64,000 nt of DNA from Methylobacterium sp. (GTDB taxonomy: Bacteria; Pseudomonadota; Alphaproteobacteria; Rhizobiales; Beijerinckiaceae), in NCBI RefSeq assembly GCF_019745455.1, contig NZ_JAIETD010000028.1:62001-126000 (forward strand), in the 5' to 3' direction. The position numbers and the translations under genes are program-made. Below the pieces are notes generated by a model. It saw only the letters and a list, made by a program, of their open reading frames with translations, was not told the origin of the DNA and made no database searches. Positions 56,669-64,000 of the stretch are shown one piece after another. Every line of letters begins with the position of its first letter. The first letter of the stretch is position 1.

Positions 56669-57909
56669 GAGCCGGTGCTGGCCTTCTCGCCGGCCGCCTC
56701 GCCCTGGCCGATCGCCTTGCGGAAGAGTCCGGTCCCGAATTCGAGAGCGGCGTCGAGGGCGCGCTGCGGGATGGTGCCGGCCGCCACGGTCTCGGCGGCG
56801 TAGAGCGGCAGGTCGAGGGCCTGGGTCTCGCCGCGGGTGATGCGCAGCCGCGCGACCTGGGCGCCCTCCTCCACCGGCGCCAACAGGGGGCCGCGATAGA
56901 CCACCCGCGCCGTGACCTTGTCCCCCGAACCGCGCGGCACGAGGAGGCGGATCGCCTTCTTGGCCACCAGCGGCACGCCGCCCTTGGCGCCGCCATAGAC
57001 CGAGGCCTCGCTCACGGTCTCGCCGGCGGCGAAGATCTGGCGCGGCTCGAAGGCGCGAAAGCCCCATTCGACGAGTTTTCGCGATTCGGCGGCTCGGTCG
57101 CGGGCGGTCTTGAGGCCGGAGATCACCATCACGAGGCGCTGCCCGTTCTGCACCGCCGAGCCGGCGAGAGCGTAGCCGGATTCCTCGAGATAGCCGGTCT
57201 TGAGCCCGTCGGCGCCGATATCGAGGGTGAGGAGCGGGTTGCGGTTCTGCTGCTTGATCTTGTTCCAGGTGAACTCGCGCTCGGAGTAGATCTTGTAGAA
57301 GTCCGGATAGGTCTCGATGATGTGGACCGAGAGCCTGGCGAGGTCGCGGGCGGTTACCTTCTGGTCGGGCGCCGAATAGCCGGTGGCGTTGCGGAAGGTC
57401 GAGCGCGTCAGGCCGATCTCCTTGGCCCGCGCCGTCATCATCTTTCCGAAATTCTCCTCCGAGCCGGCGATGCCCTCCGCCATCGCGATCGCCGCGTCGT
57501 TGCCCGACTGGACGATGAGGCCGCGCAGGAGGTCCGAGAGCTTGATGCGGCTGTTGAGCTGCGCGAACATCGAGGAGCCGCCGCCCCCCGCCCCGCCGCG
57601 GCGCCAGGCGTCCTCGGAGATCTGGAATTCGCTGTCCATGCTGAGCCGGCCCTGCCGGATCTCGTGGAACACGATCTCGGCGGTCATCAGCTTGGCCATG
57701 CTGGCCGGGGAGAACAGCTCGTCCGCCGCCTTCTCGAACAGGACCGAGCCCGAATCCGCATCGATCAGGATCGCGTGCGGCGCCGCCGTCTGAAACCCCT
57801 GCGCCTGCGCTCGGCCGCCTCCCCCGGCAACCAACGCCAGGACCACGCCGACGGCCACGGCCCAACGCAGGCCCCTCAAGCCCGGCACGCTCATTCTCAC
57901 ACGCATCAT
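56665..57909 (-). CDS. D-alanyl-D-alanine carboxypeptidase (penicillin-binding protein 5/6 family)
   Basis: 414 residues with a signal peptide ending AQA-QGF. Catalytic motifs are SMAK (SPASMAKLMTAE, near 69-72), SGN (IVQSGNDAAIAMAE) and KTG (GADGLKTGYLEES). A C-terminal beta-domain (VTARVVYRGPLLAPVEEG) and a terminal amphipathic helix suit a membrane-attached DD-carboxypeptidase trimming peptidoglycan pentapeptides. It overlaps tmk downstream. Confidence 0.94.
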   Translation of the reverse strand: MMRVRMSVPGLRGLRWAVAVGVVLALVAGGGGRAQAQGFQTAAPHAILIDADSGSVLFEKAADELFSPASMAKLMTAEIVFHEIRQGRLSMDSEFQISEDAWRRGGAGGGGSSMFAQLNSRIKLSDLLRGLIVQSGNDAAIAMAEGIAGSEENFGKMMTARAKEIGLTRSTFRNATGYSAPDQKVTARDLARLSVHIIETYPDFYKIYSEREFTWNKIKQQNRNPLLTLDIGADGLKTGYLEESGYALAGSAVQNGQRLVMVISGLKTARDRAAESRKLVEWGFRAFEPRQIFAAGETVSEASVYGGAKGGVPLVAKKAIRLLVPRGSGDKVTARVVYRGPLLAPVEEGAQVARLRITRGETQALDLPLYAAETVAAGTIPQRALDAALEFGTGLFRKAIGQGEAAGEKASTGS

Positions 57910-58328
57910 CGCCTCACCCGACCGGCGCCACGGCGCCGGGCCGCCCCGGTCGCCTCATGGTACAGGATTCCTGGGGTGAAAACGAACCAAGCTGTGCTGT
58001 TGTTCACTGGGGTGGTGGTTGGGGCGGGGTGGGTGAACTCCCGAGCCCTGCGCCGAGCGGAGCCGCGCGCGGCGTCGCCATCTTCGCGAATGGCGCCAAG
58101 GGCCAGGGTGTGGATCCGCGTTGGAGCAGGCCCCTGATGAGAGACGTCTCTCGCTCTCTGATAGGACGAGCAGATCCGAGTCTGTGGTGGGGTCACGATC
58201 GGCGCCGACCGTGACCACACTTCTCAAGGCGTTTCGGTCGATCTCGCAACGACTTGAGTGGAGTCGTGGCAGGGGTCATGCTTCGAAGCTGATCCACAGC
58301 TAACCGACATCCCAAGCCGGAGCGGCCC
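57910..58328. other. Non-coding gap with a long palindrome, between rlpA and dac
   Basis: 419 bp without a supportable gene. It contains the inverted repeat GGTCACGATCGGC/GCCGACCGTGACC (58190-58215, 12 of 13 paired), extendable by 4 bp per side with one mismatch. No T-run follows. It could stop rlpA transcription or be an operator. The dac promoter should lie in the lower half. Confidence 0.5.
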
Positions 58329-59738
58329 TCACTCCACCCCAGCCAACCGCGCCCGGCGCGGCGGCATCGCCGTCGGGGCTGCGGCCGTCTTCGTGGCCGG
58401 TGCCTTCACGCCGAGGGGAGCGGGCTTTGCCGCGGTCATGGCGCGGTTCCCGGCGCCGGAGGGCAGGCCGGCGGGTGCGAAGGCCGGCTTCACCGGCGCC
58501 GCGGCCATCCGGCCCGGCACGGGATGGCCCGCGGCGGTCTTGATCAGCACACTCGTGGCGGGCGGCGTCTTGGTGAGAGTCGTCGTGGCGAAAGCGGTCT
58601 TCGCGAGGGCGGTCTTCGGCAGCGCGGTGTTCGAGTGTGGGAGGGCGGCGGCGCGGAACTGCGCCGGGCGCTGATCGGGCCCGGCCGCGAACCTGGCCGG
58701 GGCGGGCGCGGCACGGGCGGCGAGAGGCGCCGGGGCGCGAGTCTCGGAAGCGCCGTCATGACGGGCGCCAGCGAGGCGGATCGGCGGCGGGGCGAGGCTC
58801 ATCGGCTGGCGGCTCGCCTCCTCGGCGCGGCTGCGCGGATCGGGCCGGACCGGCTCGAAGGCGGCGTTGCGGGTCCGGGTCGGCTGGACCGCCGCCGGGA
58901 CGGCGACGCTGGCCGGGGCCGCGGCCAGGATCGGGGCCGGACGAGTCTCGGCTTGGCGCTCGACGCGCGGCGCGGGCTCGCCCTCCTCGGCCGCAGCGCG
59001 GAAGGCCAGGGCGGTGCGCGGCGGCTTGGCCGCGGATGGGGGCGGCTCCGGCCCGAGATCGGCCAGCATGACCGGCGAGCGGCCGCGGATCGTGGCCGGC
59101 TGGCCGTCGGTCCGCAGGGTCGCCATCAGCTTGGCATCGTCGCTGCCGGCGGTGGAGGCCTTGCCGACATACTCGACCCGCACCTTGGCGGTGCCGCGGC
59201 GGCGGAAATCGAGGGCCTGGGCCACCTCCTCCGAGACGTCCATCAGGCGGTCGGCATGGTAGGGGCCGCGATCGTTCACCCGCACCACCATGGAATGGCC
59301 GTTGGCGAGGTTGGTGACGCGGGCATAGCTCGGCAGCGGCAGGGTCGGGTGCGCCGCCGCGATCGACATGCGGTCGAACACCTCGCCATTGGCGGTCAGG
59401 CGGCCGTGGAAGGCGCTGCCGTACCAGGAGGCCAGGCCCTCGCGGACATAGCCCTTGGCCTCCTCGCGCGGCACGTAGGTGCGCCCGGCCACCACGTAGG
59501 GCTTGCCCGAGAAGCGGCGGCCGCCGCCCTTCGGAATCACGTCGCCCTCGTTGTAGATGCGGGGGCTCGCCTTGACGCCGTATTTCGGATCGATGCCGGA
59601 GCCGCCGCCCGAGGCCGCCATCTGCGGCGGCTTGCCGGCGCAATTGGCCGTGGTCAGCGCCAGGGCGGTCACCGCCAGCACCTGCCAGACCGGCGCCGTC
59701 CGCGGCAGCAGCCGCCCGGCCTTCGAGACACGCACCAT
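58329..59738 (-). CDS. rlpA: RlpA-like septal lytic transglycosylase, lipoprotein
   Basis: About 469 residues from ATG 59738, chosen because it begins a lipoprotein signal (VLAVTALALTTANC). The double-psi barrel RlpA domain spans about 95-195: GLASWYGSAFHGRLTANGEV and VVRVNDRGPY with the catalytic Asp. The remaining 250 residues are a low-complexity Ala/Pro/Arg/Thr tail without a SPOR domain. RlpA cleaves naked glycan strands at the septum. The tail is unusually long for the family. Confidence 0.88.
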   Translation of the reverse strand: MVRVSKAGRLLPRTAPVWQVLAVTALALTTANCAGKPPQMAASGGGSGIDPKYGVKASPRIYNEGDVIPKGGGRRFSGKPYVVAGRTYVPREEAKGYVREGLASWYGSAFHGRLTANGEVFDRMSIAAAHPTLPLPSYARVTNLANGHSMVVRVNDRGPYHADRLMDVSEEVAQALDFRRRGTAKVRVEYVGKASTAGSDDAKLMATLRTDGQPATIRGRSPVMLADLGPEPPPSAAKPPRTALAFRAAAEEGEPAPRVERQAETRPAPILAAAPASVAVPAAVQPTRTRNAAFEPVRPDPRSRAEEASRQPMSLAPPPIRLAGARHDGASETRAPAPLAARAAPAPARFAAGPDQRPAQFRAAALPHSNTALPKTALAKTAFATTTLTKTPPATSVLIKTAAGHPVPGRMAAAPVKPAFAPAGLPSGAGNRAMTAAKPAPLGVKAPATKTAAAPTAMPPRRARLAGVE

Positions 59739-60138
59739 CGTGACGACCGCCCGATGCCTCCCGCCTTGAACGCAACACGGGTCGGCCGACGCGGGGGCGA
59801 GGACCGGCTGACCCTTCAAGCTCGTCGTGGTGGTCTTCAAAACCGCGCATCGTCGCGCCGGCCTTGTCACGAGAATTGTCGGGACTGCGTAAACGAAGCC
59901 TGAACGGAGGGCCGCCCGCTCGGCGAGTGGGTGTCGTGCACAGGGTTATCCCCGGCGCAACGCATCAACGCAGAGGCGCAAGTCATCGTCATGGTAAGGG
60001 AAATTTACTCCGGGCAGCAGATTCGGGTTTCGCGCCGCTCGACGCATGGATCCTGAGTGCGCCATTGCCTCGCTCAGGTCATGAGGAGGATCAGGCAAGT
60101 CACTGAGGCGACGAGGGAAAAAGCCGCGCCGGCAGCTC
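59739..60138. other. Non-coding gap between rlpA and the ribbon-helix-helix gene
   Basis: 400 bp. It should hold the rlpA promoter (reverse strand). A tRNA-like anticodon-loop string occurs near 59831 but has no cloverleaf around it. No gene or strong repeat is seen. Confidence 0.5.
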
Positions 60139-60471
60139 TCACCGATCGTTCTCCGCCAACAGCTCGTCGATGGAACGGCTTCCGCGCTGCCTGAAGAGCA
60201 GATCGAGCGCCTCCAGGATGAGTCCGTGCATCTTCGCCCGCTCCGCATGGGCGAGGTCGCGAAGTTGGTCGTAGACCGGCGGCTCCAGATAGACCGACAT
60301 CTGCTTGGCCCGGGTCTTCAGGGTCGTCGGGCGGCGAACCGGTGCGGTGCCGGTATCGAGCTGGACGATCTCAGCGCTCTGGCTAGCCTTCGGGGCGGCG
60401 CTCCTGGCCGAGGCAATCTTGGCGGAGGCGGCGACGATGGAGGCGAGGCTCGGCTTAGGCGGCTTTGACAT
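60139..60471 (-). CDS. Ribbon-helix-helix partner of ParA (centromere-binding-like)
   Basis: A 110-residue protein: a disordered Ala/Lys-rich N-terminus (SKPPKPSLASIVAASAKIAS) and a C-terminal ribbon-helix-helix (KQMSVYLEPPVYDQLRDLAH). Small RHH proteins paired with ParA-type ATPases (ParG-like) bind partition sites. It overlaps parA by 17 bp. It may also regulate its own operon. An antitoxin-like role is the alternative. Confidence 0.72.
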   Translation of the reverse strand: MSKPPKPSLASIVAASAKIASARSAAPKASQSAEIVQLDTGTAPVRRPTTLKTRAKQMSVYLEPPVYDQLRDLAHAERAKMHGLILEALDLLFRQRGSRSIDELLAENDR

Positions 60472-61093
60472 ACTTGCTCACCTGCATCCGCTTCTCGATC
60501 CAGGTCCAGAGCTTACGCACTTCCTGCGCCGCCTGGCCCTTGGGATTGAACTCGGTCACGCCCTGCCCGACCCCGATGGCATCCTGGTGGTCGGTGCGGG
60601 CGACGATGTTCACATCCGGCAGGATGCCCAGCACCGACAGACCGTCGGCGGCGTCCCGGATGCGGTAGGAGCGCGGCGGCGTCTGGTTGAGGACGAAGGC
60701 GAACTTCTTCTCGAGACGGTAGATCGCCGCCAGGGTCGGCTTGAAAGCGCGAAGGTCCGCCGGGGTCGGCCGGCACGGGATGATGCACAGATCCGCCGCA
60801 CGGATCGCCGAGAGCGTGCCCGAGGAATCGACGCCGGGCGTATCGATGAAGACGTAATCGTAGGCGGTGCTGCGCAGCTGCGTCATCACCGCGTCGATCT
60901 GAGTGGCGTCGATCTGCGCGACCTCGGGGCCGTCGGCGGTCCGATGGTCGAGCCAGTCGCTGATGGTCGCCTGCCGGTCCATCTCGAGGATGCAGACCGA
61001 GAGCCCGCGCTCCTGTGCGGCGACGGCCAGCGAGATGCACAAGGTCGACTTGCCGCTGCCGCCCTTCTGCGTGACGAACGTGATGGCCTTCAT
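60455..61093 (-). CDS. ParA-family ATPase
   Basis: 212 residues with the deviant Walker A KGGSGKST (signature Lys10) at the N-terminus, Walker A' ILEMDRQATISDW and Walker B YDYVFIDTPGVDS. It lacks the N-terminal HTH of plasmid type Ia ParA, so it is a short (type Ib or orphan) ParA that positions cargo on the nucleoid. It forms an operon with the RHH gene. A CtrA-type site lies 77 bp upstream. Confidence 0.88.
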   Translation of the reverse strand: MKAITFVTQKGGSGKSTLCISLAVAAQERGLSVCILEMDRQATISDWLDHRTADGPEVAQIDATQIDAVMTQLRSTAYDYVFIDTPGVDSSGTLSAIRAADLCIIPCRPTPADLRAFKPTLAAIYRLEKKFAFVLNQTPPRSYRIRDAADGLSVLGILPDVNIVARTDHQDAIGVGQGVTEFNPKGQAAQEVRKLWTWIEKRMQVSKYVKAA

Positions 61094-61394
61094 GTGGCGC
61101 TTCTCCCGGCGGGCGTGGCCCTGATCCTGTGATGCAGGGATGACCTGATCCGGGTGTCGGCGATCATGGTTAAGCGATGGTTAACGGAGCGGCGAGGCGC
61201 AGGCCGCAACGGATCCAATCGAAATCAATTTGAAGTTGGTTTCTTCGAGGCGATGGCCGTCATCCTCTTTCCTTGCCACACTGGTTTCGCTAGCTATGAT
61301 GCATGGTCCGGTCGTCGGGCGCTCCGGATCGCCAACCTAAGGTGGCACGAATTCGAGCCACGAGGCTGGGGTCGGCGCGCATTCCGGATCGATC
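61094..61394. other. Intergenic region upstream of parA and the PAS-domain gene
   Basis: About 300 bp between divergent genes. Besides the CtrA-type site at 61170 it is relatively AT-rich near 61205-61300 and presumably holds both promoters. No gene seen. Confidence 0.5.
61170..61184. promoter_or_regulatory. CtrA-type binding site
   Basis: TTAAGCGATGGTTAAC contains TTAA-N7-TTAA followed by C, the full consensus for the alphaproteobacterial cell-cycle regulator CtrA. It is 77 bp upstream of the parA start. Confidence 0.6.
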
Positions 61395-61967
61395 ATGGCG
61401 GCTTCCCTTCGGCGATCATCACAGGACCTCCCGGACCTCAAGGCCGCCCTGAAGGCGTCCGGCGTCGTCGGTACCTGGCTCTATGACGTGCGGAGCCACC
61501 GGATCGCTGTTTCGGCCCAGGTAGGCCGCCGTCTTGGTCTCCGGCCGGAACTGGCCGAGAGCGGGCTTCATCTTACCGCTTTCGCCGACGCCCTGCATCG
61601 CGCCGACCGGAGCCGGTTCACGGCGGCCTTCGAGGCGGCGGCCGAACGCGGCGGCCCCCTCGATCTAACGGTGCGGAACCAGGACGGAGCGGCCCGGGTG
61701 AGCCTGCGCGGTCAGATCGCCTGCGACAGCCGGGGCAGGCCGCACCAGGGCTGCGGCATCGCCCTGGCGCCCGCCTTCTGGGCGGGCGAGAAAGGGCATG
61801 ACCAAGCCATCCTCAACCGCATGGCCGAGCACGCCATCGCCCTGCGCGACCTCTGCGGCGATCTGCGCCAGCCAGGCCTTTCCGCCGCGATCGAGGATGT
61901 GATGATGGAGATCGGCTTCGAGCTCGCCCGCCAGCTTCAGGCTGGGAGGCCGGAACTGCCACATTAG
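61395..61967 (+). CDS. PAS-domain protein, unknown role
   Basis: 190 residues. Residues about 15-125 fit a PAS fold of the PAS_3 type (GVVGTWLYDVRSHRIAVSAQ, LHLTAFADALHRADRSRF, and DSRGRPHQGCGIALA). The C-terminal helix region has no kinase, GGDEF or HTH domain. It may be a stand-alone sensor acting through protein contacts. ATG 61395. Confidence 0.65.
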   Translation: MAASLRRSSQDLPDLKAALKASGVVGTWLYDVRSHRIAVSAQVGRRLGLRPELAESGLHLTAFADALHRADRSRFTAAFEAAAERGGPLDLTVRNQDGAARVSLRGQIACDSRGRPHQGCGIALAPAFWAGEKGHDQAILNRMAEHAIALRDLCGDLRQPGLSAAIEDVMMEIGFELARQLQAGRPELPH

Positions 61968-62238
61968 GGGCGGCGTCAGGCCGGCGCAGGCGCGGTGCGG
62001 ACCTCGTCGCCAGGGACGGCTTCTCCGAGGCGCGCGAGAATTTGAGAGGAACAAGGGGGACCCAGCCTTAACGGCTCCCGCACCCTGAATCCGCGAATTC
62101 TCAACAGATCTCGCTTCCGTAGCGAGCGCTAAGCAATTTTACGTTCTTGTGTCGGTCGTGAGGCCACTTCATAGATGAAGATACGTACGATGTGAATCTC
62201 GTATTGAATAACAACTTCTGCGTTTTGGGGCGCCGGAC

Positions 62239-63471
62239 GTGATTGAGACGACAAGAGAGAACACTCTCGCGCCAGACCGTCATGCCGGAGCGAAGTTGTT
62301 GAATTCGTTTACCCAGACGACGCAACGGCGCCTGCGAGCGCGGGTCCGGTTCGACTGGGCGGACATCCGGTCGGATTGGCCATGTCTCGCCGATCTCGGG
62401 CAAAGCGTCGACGGATACGCATTCCAGACGCGGGAATGGATCGATGCGTGGTCGTCGACGCTCGGGCAGGACAGCCGCAGGAAGCCGGTTTTCGTCACCC
62501 TCGGCGATGAAGGCGGGGAACGGATCTTCATGCCGTTCGCCGTGAGGCGATGGCTGGGGCTCCGTGTGCTCGAGGGCCTGGGCGATGGCACGGTCGATTA
62601 CCACGCACCGCTGGTGGCGCGTGGCACTGCATTCGGTCCGGCGGAGGTCAAAGAGCTCTGGGCTGCCCTGGCCGGCATAGCCGAGAGCCCCGACGTCGTC
62701 CATCTCGCCAAGCTCGCGACCAGCCTGGCAGACGGGCCCAATCCCCTGCTGACGAGGAACGCTCGCCCGTACCCGATGTCCGGTCATGTCGCCCGGCTGG
62801 ACGGGGGCTGGGCCGATTGGTTCGATCGCCGCTTCGGTCGCGAGACCCAGAAAACCCTCGCACGCAAGCGGCGCAAGCTCGAAGAGCTCGGACCTGTCGA
62901 GACCCGTTATGCCCGGGACAACGGCGAGGCGCTGGGTTGGCTGGAGGCTCTCATCGCCGACAAGGCTGCGCAGATGGAAGGGCGCCAATCCGATAACGGA
63001 CTTGCCGCTCCGCAGATGGCCGACTTCTACAGGGTCATGACGCGCCATGATTCTCAGTCGGCCCATGTGAAGGTGTATGCTCTCACCGTCGACGGGTCTC
63101 CGGTCGCCCTTCAGTGGGGTATCGTCGCGGGCGGCCGCTTCACGAACCTGCTGACGAGTTACAAGTCAGGCGAGTGGACGCGCTTCTCGCCCGGCCTCCT
63201 CATGTTCCGTCACCTCTTCGAAGACTGCTTCGCCAAGGGTCTGAGGGCTTTCGATTTCGGCCTCGGAGACGAGAGCTACAAGCTGCGCTTCTGTGACGGG
63301 CCTCCGGTCGCGCTTTGCAGCGTCGTCCGCGCTCGCTCGATCGGCGGTCTGGGTTACGCAGCGACGCAATCGGCACGCTACCGCCTCCGGAACAATTCGT
63401 CCGCGCGGCGCCTTCGGCAAACTCTGCGCGTCCTCACGCAGCGCAACGAGGCCGCTCCGGCCTTGAGCTAG
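62239..63471 (+). CDS. BcsL/CelD-type GNAT-like acyltransferase (FemAB superfamily)
   Basis: 410 residues related to the 'cellulose biosynthesis protein CelD' acetyltransferase family. The core GNAT-like region is about 215-345 (HVKVYALTVDGSPVALQWGI, RFSPGLLMFRHLFEDCFAKG, FDFGLGDESYKLRFC). Such enzymes often occur in exopolysaccharide loci and are predicted to transfer acyl groups to sugars or peptides. GTG 62239 is the likely start. The upstream 270 bp is noticeably AT-rich, with no other gene. Confidence 0.78.
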   Translation: MIETTRENTLAPDRHAGAKLLNSFTQTTQRRLRARVRFDWADIRSDWPCLADLGQSVDGYAFQTREWIDAWSSTLGQDSRRKPVFVTLGDEGGERIFMPFAVRRWLGLRVLEGLGDGTVDYHAPLVARGTAFGPAEVKELWAALAGIAESPDVVHLAKLATSLADGPNPLLTRNARPYPMSGHVARLDGGWADWFDRRFGRETQKTLARKRRKLEELGPVETRYARDNGEALGWLEALIADKAAQMEGRQSDNGLAAPQMADFYRVMTRHDSQSAHVKVYALTVDGSPVALQWGIVAGGRFTNLLTSYKSGEWTRFSPGLLMFRHLFEDCFAKGLRAFDFGLGDESYKLRFCDGPPVALCSVVRARSIGGLGYAATQSARYRLRNNSSARRLRQTLRVLTQRNEAAPALS

Positions 63472-63510
63472 GCCACGCTTCGCCGACGGCGCCTACGACG
63501 GAAGTCAGAC

Positions 63511-64000
63511 CTAAGCAGCCTGGCGGATCTGCGGCCAATGCTGCCTGAACAGCAGAGCCATGGCGAGGATGTAGAGACCGCCCCCCGCAGCGACGTCGAC
63601 GGCGAGGCCGAGGCGGCCCGGAAAGCTTGGCGCGAGCGTGACGACCGCCGCCATCAGACACGTGGCCAACATGATCTTGCCGATCGGCAAAAGCGGTAAC
63701 CGCAGCCCCTCCCGGTAAGCGCACCACCCGCAGAGCGCGAGGGCGACGACGTTGGCGGCGAGGCACCCGAGGCATGCGCCGAGGAAGCCGCCATGGACCA
63801 GGCCGAACCAGCAGCCCGCCACGGTCAGCGTCAGCTCCACGAGGTCGACGTACAGAATGACCCGCGGCCGCTCGCAGAGCAGGAAGACCTGATCGATCGT
63901 ATGGAGGCGGACATTGTGTATCGCTGCGGCAAGGGTCGCCACCGGCAGGACGATCAGCGTCGCCGTATGGAATTGGGCACCGATCAACATCTCGACGATG
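63511..64000 (-). CDS. Polysaccharide flippase (Wzx-like), C-terminal part
   Basis: The last ~163 residues of a reverse-strand membrane protein are visible; the frame is open to the right edge. Hydrophobic helices alternate with short loops (LTLTVAGCWFGLVHGGFLGA, IGKIMLATCLMAAVVTLAPS), as in the C-terminal helices of Wzx/MATE-type lipid-linked oligosaccharide flippases. Together with the CelD-like gene it suggests the edge of an exopolysaccharide locus. Confidence 0.65.
   Translation of the reverse strand, partial: IVEMLIGAQFHTATLIVLPVATLAAAIHNVRLHTIDQVFLLCERPRVILYVDLVELTLTVAGCWFGLVHGGFLGACLGCLAANVVALALCGWCAYREGLRLPLLPIGKIMLATCLMAAVVTLAPSFPGRLGLAVDVAAGGGLYILAMALLFRQHWPQIRQAA

Noticed and set aside
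59815..59890. Selenocysteine tRNA: the string GGTCTTCAAAACC looks like a UCA anticodon arm
   Set aside because: The stem is only three to four pairs, and there is no T-loop GGTTCGA or acceptor stem around it.

Overview
The window is high-GC, tightly packed bacterial chromosome. Gene content and order point to an alphaproteobacterium of the Hyphomicrobiales, most likely Methylobacteriaceae: a fused ureAB, a serS-surE-pcm-nlpD block, a yajC-secDF block followed by NDUFAF3- and NDUFAF6-type genes, an rlpA-dac-tmk-holB-metG-tatD-MBL chain, and a CtrA-type site. The taxonomic call is inference; there is no rRNA in the window. No rRNA, tRNA, CRISPR array or IS transposase was found.

Positions 1-24 kb form a nitrogen-scavenging island. 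On the minus strand lie an ABC importer, a creatininase-family enzyme and a type III glutamine synthetase (13199 to 7866). They are followed by two DUF1989 proteins, a biotin-dependent carboxylase and allophanate hydrolase (7142 to 239). The leader of the DUF1989 gene (7163-7214) carries two identical hairpins with ACGA loops, the hallmark of a guanidine-II (mini-ykkC) riboswitch. The 'urea carboxylase' operon is therefore best read as guanidine carboxylase plus carboxyguanidine deiminase plus AtzF. The importer operon faces a NikR-family regulator gene across a near-perfect NikR-type operator, but that regulator has lost two of the four usual nickel ligands. Next come a urease operon with a VapBC toxin-antitoxin pair embedded between ureAB and ureC (and no ureD), then a PuuE-like deacetylase gene and a rutABCDF pyrimidine operon with a RutR box. 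rutR itself lies at 31 kb, upstream of a histidine ammonia-lyase-like gene.

Positions 24-64 kb are mostly core genes: serS-surE-pcm-psiE-nlpD; hal/rutR; a DUF815 ATPase; yajC-secD-secF with two complex I assembly-factor homologues; L-lactate permease; trmFO; a catalytically dead HtrA-like protein; an ECF sigma/anti-sigma pair; hydroxypyruvate isomerase; a heavy-metal RND pump; an SGNH hydrolase; the MBL-tatD-metG-holB-tmk-dac-rlpA chain; a ParA/ribbon-helix-helix pair with a CtrA-type site; and, at the right edge, two genes that look like the border of an exopolysaccharide locus.

The most unusual structural signal is a ~133-bp palindrome-rich repeat that sits in frame, in the same orientation and frame, inside two unrelated genes of the guanidine island: the carboxylase (3303-3436) and the ABC permease (12038-12169). 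Each is translated into a similar ~45-residue peptide, comparable to the protein-coding palindromic elements known from Rickettsia.
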